A stretch of DNA of 64,000 nucleotides from NCEH01 sp040049195 (GTDB taxonomy: Bacteria > Pseudomonadota > Alphaproteobacteria > Rhizobiales > Xanthobacteraceae): NCBI RefSeq assembly GCF_040049195.1, contig NZ_JBDZDL010000003.1; one strand, 5' to 3'. Made by a program: the position numbers and the translations under genes. The notes below the pieces were generated by a model. The model did not search any database. It had not been told where the DNA came from and was given only the letters and a program-made list of their open reading frames with translations. Below, piece after piece: positions 60,750 to 64,000 of the stretch (position 1 is its first letter; each line of letters opens with the position of its first letter).

Positions 60750-61393
60750 CAGGTTCCCGCGCGCTTCGGCGCAAAATCGGCGAGGGTGAAGGCGGCCGAA
60801 AAGGCGGCGGCCAGCGCGTCGGGGGTTAAGGAATCGAGCCGCGGAAGGCGGCCGAGGGTCCTTGCGCCGGAGAAGGCGGCGATTGTCTCCTGGCTGTCCC
60901 TCATCTCATCGCCGACGAAAGCGATGCCCAGCAGCGGGATGCCGCGCTTCTTCAGGGCTTCCACCGAAAGCAGTGTATGGTTGATGGTGCCGAGCTGCGT
61001 GCGCGCGCACAGCACCACGGGAAAACCCCAGTGGGCGAACTGGTCGATGGTGAGCAGCGTGCGCGTCAGCGGCACCATGAGCCCGCCCGCACCCTCGATC
61101 ACCAGCGGGCCTTCGACGGCCGGCGGCACAAGCCGCGTGGGATCGATGGCGATGCCGTCCAGCTCCGCCGCCAGATGGGGCGAGGCCGGGGTGTTCAGGC
61201 GATAGGCTTCGGGCAGGATGTGCGCGGCGGGCAGGCGGGCGAGCCGCCGCACCAGTTCGCTGTCGGTCTCTTCCTCCAGCCCCGATTGCACCGGCTTCCA
61301 GTAATGCGCGCCGAGCGCGCCCGCGAGGGCGGCGGAAAAGACGGTTTTGCCGATACCCGTATCGGTGCCCGTCACGACCAGGGGAGAGCTCAT
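60749..61393 (-). CDS. bioD: Dethiobiotin synthetase BioD
   Basis: A 214-residue ATP-dependent carboxylase-type enzyme that closes the ureido ring of dethiobiotin. The P-loop LVVTGTDTGIGKTVFSAALAGAL opens the protein, followed by YWKPVQSGLEEETDS, YRLNTPASPHLAAELDG and LVIEGAGGLMVPLT. The start overlaps the bioF stop by four bases (ATGA). The length is normal for the family. Confidence 0.95.
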   Translation of the reverse strand: MSSPLVVTGTDTGIGKTVFSAALAGALGAHYWKPVQSGLEEETDSELVRRLARLPAAHILPEAYRLNTPASPHLAAELDGIAIDPTRLVPPAVEGPLVIEGAGGLMVPLTRTLLTIDQFAHWGFPVVLCARTQLGTINHTLLSVEALKKRGIPLLGIAFVGDEMRDSQETIAAFSGARTLGRLPRLDSLTPDALAAAFSAAFTLADFAPKRAGT

Positions 61394-62529
61394 GCCGCGA
61401 TCTGCTCCAGCGCCTCGGCGATGGCGCCCATGAGGCCGTCGATGATCGCCTCGTCCACGTTCAGGGTGAGCGAAATGCGCAGTCGCGCGGTGCCTTCCGG
61501 CACCGTGGGCGGGCGGATGGCGCGGCAATCGAAGCCGGCGGCGCGCACATGCGCCGCCACTGCCGCCGCGCGCGCATTGGAGCCAAGGATGACCGGCACG
61601 ATCTGCGAGTCGCTGGCCGGCCAGCCCATGGCGCCGAGCCTTTCGCCCGCGTGCGCCACCAGAGCGGACAGGCGGGCGCGGCGTTCCGGCTCGTCCTTCA
61701 GGATGCGCAGACCCTCACGCACCGCAGCCGCCATCAGGGGGGAAGGGGCGGTGGCATAGATGAAGGGGCGGGCGCGGTTCACCAGGAAATCTATGAGAGT
61801 GGCATGCCCGGTCACCAGCGCGCCGGAGGCGCCGAGCGCCTTGCCGCAGGTGTGCAGGGTGATCAGCGCATCGCGCCCTTCCAGATGGGCGGCGCGCCCG
61901 CGCCCTTCCGGGCCGAACACGCCGGTGGCATGGGCTTCGTCGGCGATCAGGAAGCCGTCGTGCCGCTCGGCAATGGCGATGAGGTCGTCCAGCGGCGCGG
62001 CGTCGCCGTCCATGGAATAGATGGTCTCAACGACGATCCACGGCGTGCCCCGCCCGCCGCGCGCCCGCCAGGCGGTGATCGCATCTTCCACCGATTGGGC
62101 ATCGTTATGAAGCGCCGCCACCGTCTCGGCCTTGCCGGTCTTCATGCCCTCGTGGACGCTGGCGTGGATGAGGGCATCATAAACCACGAGGTCGCCACGC
62201 TGGGGCAAAGCGGAGAGCAGGGCGACATTGGCGTTATAGCCGCCGCCGAAAAACAGCGCGCGGCCGGCGCCGAAGAATTCGGCCGCCTCCGTCTCCAGGG
62301 CCTCGTGCTCGGGATGATTGCCGCGCAGCAGGCGCGAGCCGGCCGCGCCTACCGGTACGCCGCGGGCGATCGCCGCCTCGACCGCCGCCGCGAGACGGGG
62401 GGAGGCGGCCAAGCCGAGATAATCGTTGGAGGCGAAATCATATCCCGCCCGGCCTTCCAAGGCCCGCCGCCGGCTCTTGGCCTTGAGGCCGGCGAGGGTG
62501 GCTTCGAACCGCGCGAGCCGTCCGCTCAT
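61390..62529 (-). CDS. bioF: 8-amino-7-oxononanoate synthase BioF
   Basis: A 379-residue PLP enzyme that joins pimeloyl-ACP (or CoA) with alanine. The N-terminus FASNDYLGLAASPRLAAAV, the glycine loop GSRLLRGNHPEHEALE, DEAHATGVFGPEGRG and the PLP lysine in LHTCGKALGASGALVTG are all present. Start and stop overlap bioB and bioD by four bases each (ATGA), so the operon is translationally coupled throughout. The open frame extends further upstream only as a shadow in bioB. Confidence 0.95.
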   Translation of the reverse strand: MSGRLARFEATLAGLKAKSRRRALEGRAGYDFASNDYLGLAASPRLAAAVEAAIARGVPVGAAGSRLLRGNHPEHEALETEAAEFFGAGRALFFGGGYNANVALLSALPQRGDLVVYDALIHASVHEGMKTGKAETVAALHNDAQSVEDAITAWRARGGRGTPWIVVETIYSMDGDAAPLDDLIAIAERHDGFLIADEAHATGVFGPEGRGRAAHLEGRDALITLHTCGKALGASGALVTGHATLIDFLVNRARPFIYATAPSPLMAAAVREGLRILKDEPERRARLSALVAHAGERLGAMGWPASDSQIVPVILGSNARAAAVAAHVRAAGFDCRAIRPPTVPEGTARLRISLTLNVDEAIIDGLMGAIAEALEQIAA

Positions 62530-63551
62530 TGGGCGACGTCCGCCTCCTCGGGCGAAATCCCCAATCGGCGGAACAGGGCGGTGTCGTGATCCTCGCCGGG
62601 ATTGTCCGCGGTGAGCAGGCAGTCGCCCACGAAGATGGAATTGGCGCCGGCGAAGAAGCACATGGCCTGCAATTCGTCGCTCATCTCGGTGCGGCCGGCC
62701 GACAGGCGCACATGGGAGGTGGGCATCAGGATGCGGGCAAGGGCGATGGTGCGCACGAAATCGATGGGATCCACCGGAGCCGCATTCTCCAGCTTGGAGC
62801 CGGGAATGGGGATCAGCATGTTGATCGGCACGCTTTCCGGCGGCACGTCCATATTGGCGAGAGTGAGCAGCATGTCGATGCGATCGTCATTGGTCTCGCC
62901 CATGCCGAGAATGCCGCCCGCGCACACCTTGATGCCCGCGTCGCGCACGTTGGAGAGGGTCTCCAGCCGGTCGGCGAAGGTGCGGGTGGTGATGATCTCC
63001 TTATAGAAGCGCTCGGACGTATCGATATTGTGGTTGTAATAATCGAGCCCGGCTTCGGCCAGCTGGGCTGCCTGGGGCGGGGAGAGCATGCCGAGCGTCA
63101 TGCAGGTTTCCATGCCCAGGGCCTTCACCCCCTCCACCATGGCGATCACCATGTCCATGTCGCGCTCTTTCGGGCTGCGCCAGGCCGCGCCCATGCAATA
63201 GCGCGTGGCGCCGCCTTCCTTGGCCTTGCGCGCCTCCGCCAACACGCGCTCCACTTCCATCAGCTTGGAGGCCTTGAGCCCCGTGGGCGCATGGGCCGAC
63301 TGGCTGCAATAGCCGCAATCCTCGGGACAGCCTCCGGTCTTAATGGAGAGCAGGCGGCTCATCTGGACCTTGTTCGGGTCGAAATGGCGCCGGTGAACGC
63401 TCTGCGCTTCGAACAGGAGATCGTTGAGAGGGAGGTTGTAGAGCCGCTGCGCTTCGGCCCGGGACCAGGCATGGGCCGGCGCAACGCCGGAATTGGTGCC
63501 CGAAATCTTGCCCGCGCGGGGCTCCTGAGGAACGGCCATCGCCACTGACAT
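62526..63551 (-). CDS. bioB: Biotin synthase BioB
   Basis: A 341-residue radical SAM enzyme that inserts sulfur into dethiobiotin. The 4Fe-4S cysteines are in GGCPEDCGYCSQS; downstream are SKLMEVERVLAEARKAKEGGATRYCMGAAWR, YNHNIDTSERFY, GGILGMGE and the conserved ARILMPTSHVRLSAGR. It is the first gene of bioBFDAZ. The ATG at 63551 follows AGGGCGAGACG; ATG 63539 is an alternative. A TATAAT-containing promoter lies about 35 bases upstream. Confidence 0.96.
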   Translation of the reverse strand: MSVAMAVPQEPRAGKISGTNSGVAPAHAWSRAEAQRLYNLPLNDLLFEAQSVHRRHFDPNKVQMSRLLSIKTGGCPEDCGYCSQSAHAPTGLKASKLMEVERVLAEARKAKEGGATRYCMGAAWRSPKERDMDMVIAMVEGVKALGMETCMTLGMLSPPQAAQLAEAGLDYYNHNIDTSERFYKEIITTRTFADRLETLSNVRDAGIKVCAGGILGMGETNDDRIDMLLTLANMDVPPESVPINMLIPIPGSKLENAAPVDPIDFVRTIALARILMPTSHVRLSAGRTEMSDELQAMCFFAGANSIFVGDCLLTADNPGEDHDTALFRRLGISPEEADVAQ

Positions 63552-64000
63552 CGTCTCGCCCTGTCATGAACTGTCACAACAGGGATTATACCCGAACCCC
63601 CGCGTGACCAAGCCGAAAGAGCCCACCCTGTCCGCTCGGCGGTCGAGCGGCGGTCTCTAAGAGTGTGTGCGGCGGCGCGCGGCGGCGCCCGAGGCTTAAG
63701 GAGTGTGGGCGCCCTAAGCGATCTTTCCGGTATTGCGCGTGCGGCCAAGGAGCGACGGGGCGGGTCCGCGGCAAGAAAAGATCGCGGGAACAAAGGGGGA
63801 GGTGGCGCATTTCTATGCTGACGCTGGGCGGTTTTGACCGTCCGGCGCCGTTCTGCGTGGCCGCGGCGGTGCGTCATCCCCAGGCTGAGGAGTTACGCAA
63901 GTTATTGTATTTCGTAGAGATTTTTGTTTTTAGCCGGATTATTTTCCACAGGATGTCATGTTGGGTTCATTTTTGTGGATGTGGGTGAGTTGACAGTTTT
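63552..64000. other. Region upstream of bioB, AT-rich at the window edge
   Basis: 449 bases, with the bio promoter close to bioB and no convincing gene; a 107-codon frame at 63665-63988 has no protein-like features. From about 63890 the sequence becomes strikingly AT-rich for this genome and carries TTTTCCACA (63942-63950) and TGTGGATGT (63974-63982), one to two mismatches from the DnaA box TTATCCACA in either orientation. TTGACA stands near the very end (63990). Confidence 0.4.
63561..63610 (-). promoter_or_regulatory. Promoter of the bioBFDAZ operon with a CTGTCA direct repeat
   Basis: Read on the minus strand, TTGGTC (63605-63610) lies 14 to 15 bases before TATAAT (63585-63590), giving a start near 63578. 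The plus strand shows CTGTCA at 63561-63566 and again at 63571-63576, exactly 10 bases apart, around and after that start: a possible operator. The BioR palindrome TTATCTATAA known from other Rhizobiales was not seen. Confidence 0.5.

Noticed and set aside
63665..63988. A 107-codon frame in the region upstream of bioB
   Set aside because: Starts in arginine/glycine-rich shadow sequence and ends in hydrophobic translation of AT-rich DNA; no ribosome-binding site and no family resemblance.
1..64000. tRNA genes, rRNA, CRISPR arrays, insertion sequences, prophage
   Set aside because: No tRNA T-arm pattern with acceptor pairing, no regular spacer-repeat array, and no transposase, integrase or capsid-like frame was found.

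Overview
The window looks like a chromosomal segment of a GC-rich alphaproteobacterium of the order Hyphomicrobiales (Rhizobiales), most likely Xanthobacteraceae or a close relative (Xanthobacter, Azorhizobium, Ancylobacter, Starkeya type). This rests on the imuA-imuB-dnaE2 SOS cassette with a GTTC-N7-GTTC LexA box, a bioBFDA-bioZ biotin cluster, a PodJ-like polarity protein, a DUF4164-zapA-6S RNA-ygfA block, and the uniformly GC-rich coding. I saw no tRNA, rRNA, CRISPR array, transposase or prophage gene. The genus is an inference; the family-level gene calls are mostly secure.

Layout. 1-2.4 kb: the end of a glycerate 2-kinase, a GNAT acetyltransferase behind a palindromic promoter, and an SMR efflux protein. 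2.4 kb: a perfect parS site. 2.7-9.5 kb: SOS mutagenesis operon imuA-imuB-dnaE2 (minus strand); dnaE2 carries two inverted copies of a palindromic element that are translated in frame. 9.6-11.7 kb: a non-flagellar MotA/TolQ-like plus OmpA/MotB-like pair. 11.9-20.5 kb (minus): inositol monophosphatase family, Sel1-repeat protein, ThiE-like protein, class I aldolase, pgk, gap and tkt (central sugar and Calvin-cycle type enzymes). 20.8-24.8 kb: DUF3828 protein, DUF4164, zapA, 6S RNA, ygfA, a YmdB-like phosphodiesterase and yebC. 25.3-30.1 kb: polysaccharide locus 1, two glycosyltransferases including a 1171-residue multidomain protein. 30.4-33.6 kb: MerR regulator divergent from a PodJ-like Sel1 protein. 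33.7-36.9 kb: ruvC, DUF1772, ruvA, an opposing VOC gene, ruvB. 36.9-46.6 kb: tol-pal block ybgC-tolQRAB-pal-cpoB followed by tilS and ftsH. 47-51.5 kb: polysaccharide locus 2, an 890-residue double-GT2 glycosyltransferase and a HAD-like protein. 51.6-58.1 kb: an RND efflux operon with a serine-less alpha/beta hydrolase, divergent from a LysR regulator with a clear operator-promoter. 58.1-63.6 kb: bioB-bioF-bioD-bioA-bioZ plus a cupin gene. The last few hundred bases become AT-rich with DnaA-box-like words.

Working together: several blocks use tight translational coupling (ATGA or TGATG overlaps in imuA/imuB/dnaE2, thiE-like/Sel1, and all of bioBFDAZ). The two polysaccharide loci, about 20 kb apart, encode proteins with the same tyrosine-rich repeat module and probably act on the same surface polymer. 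parS at one end and DnaA-like words at the other suggest, but do not prove, that this segment lies in the origin-proximal domain.
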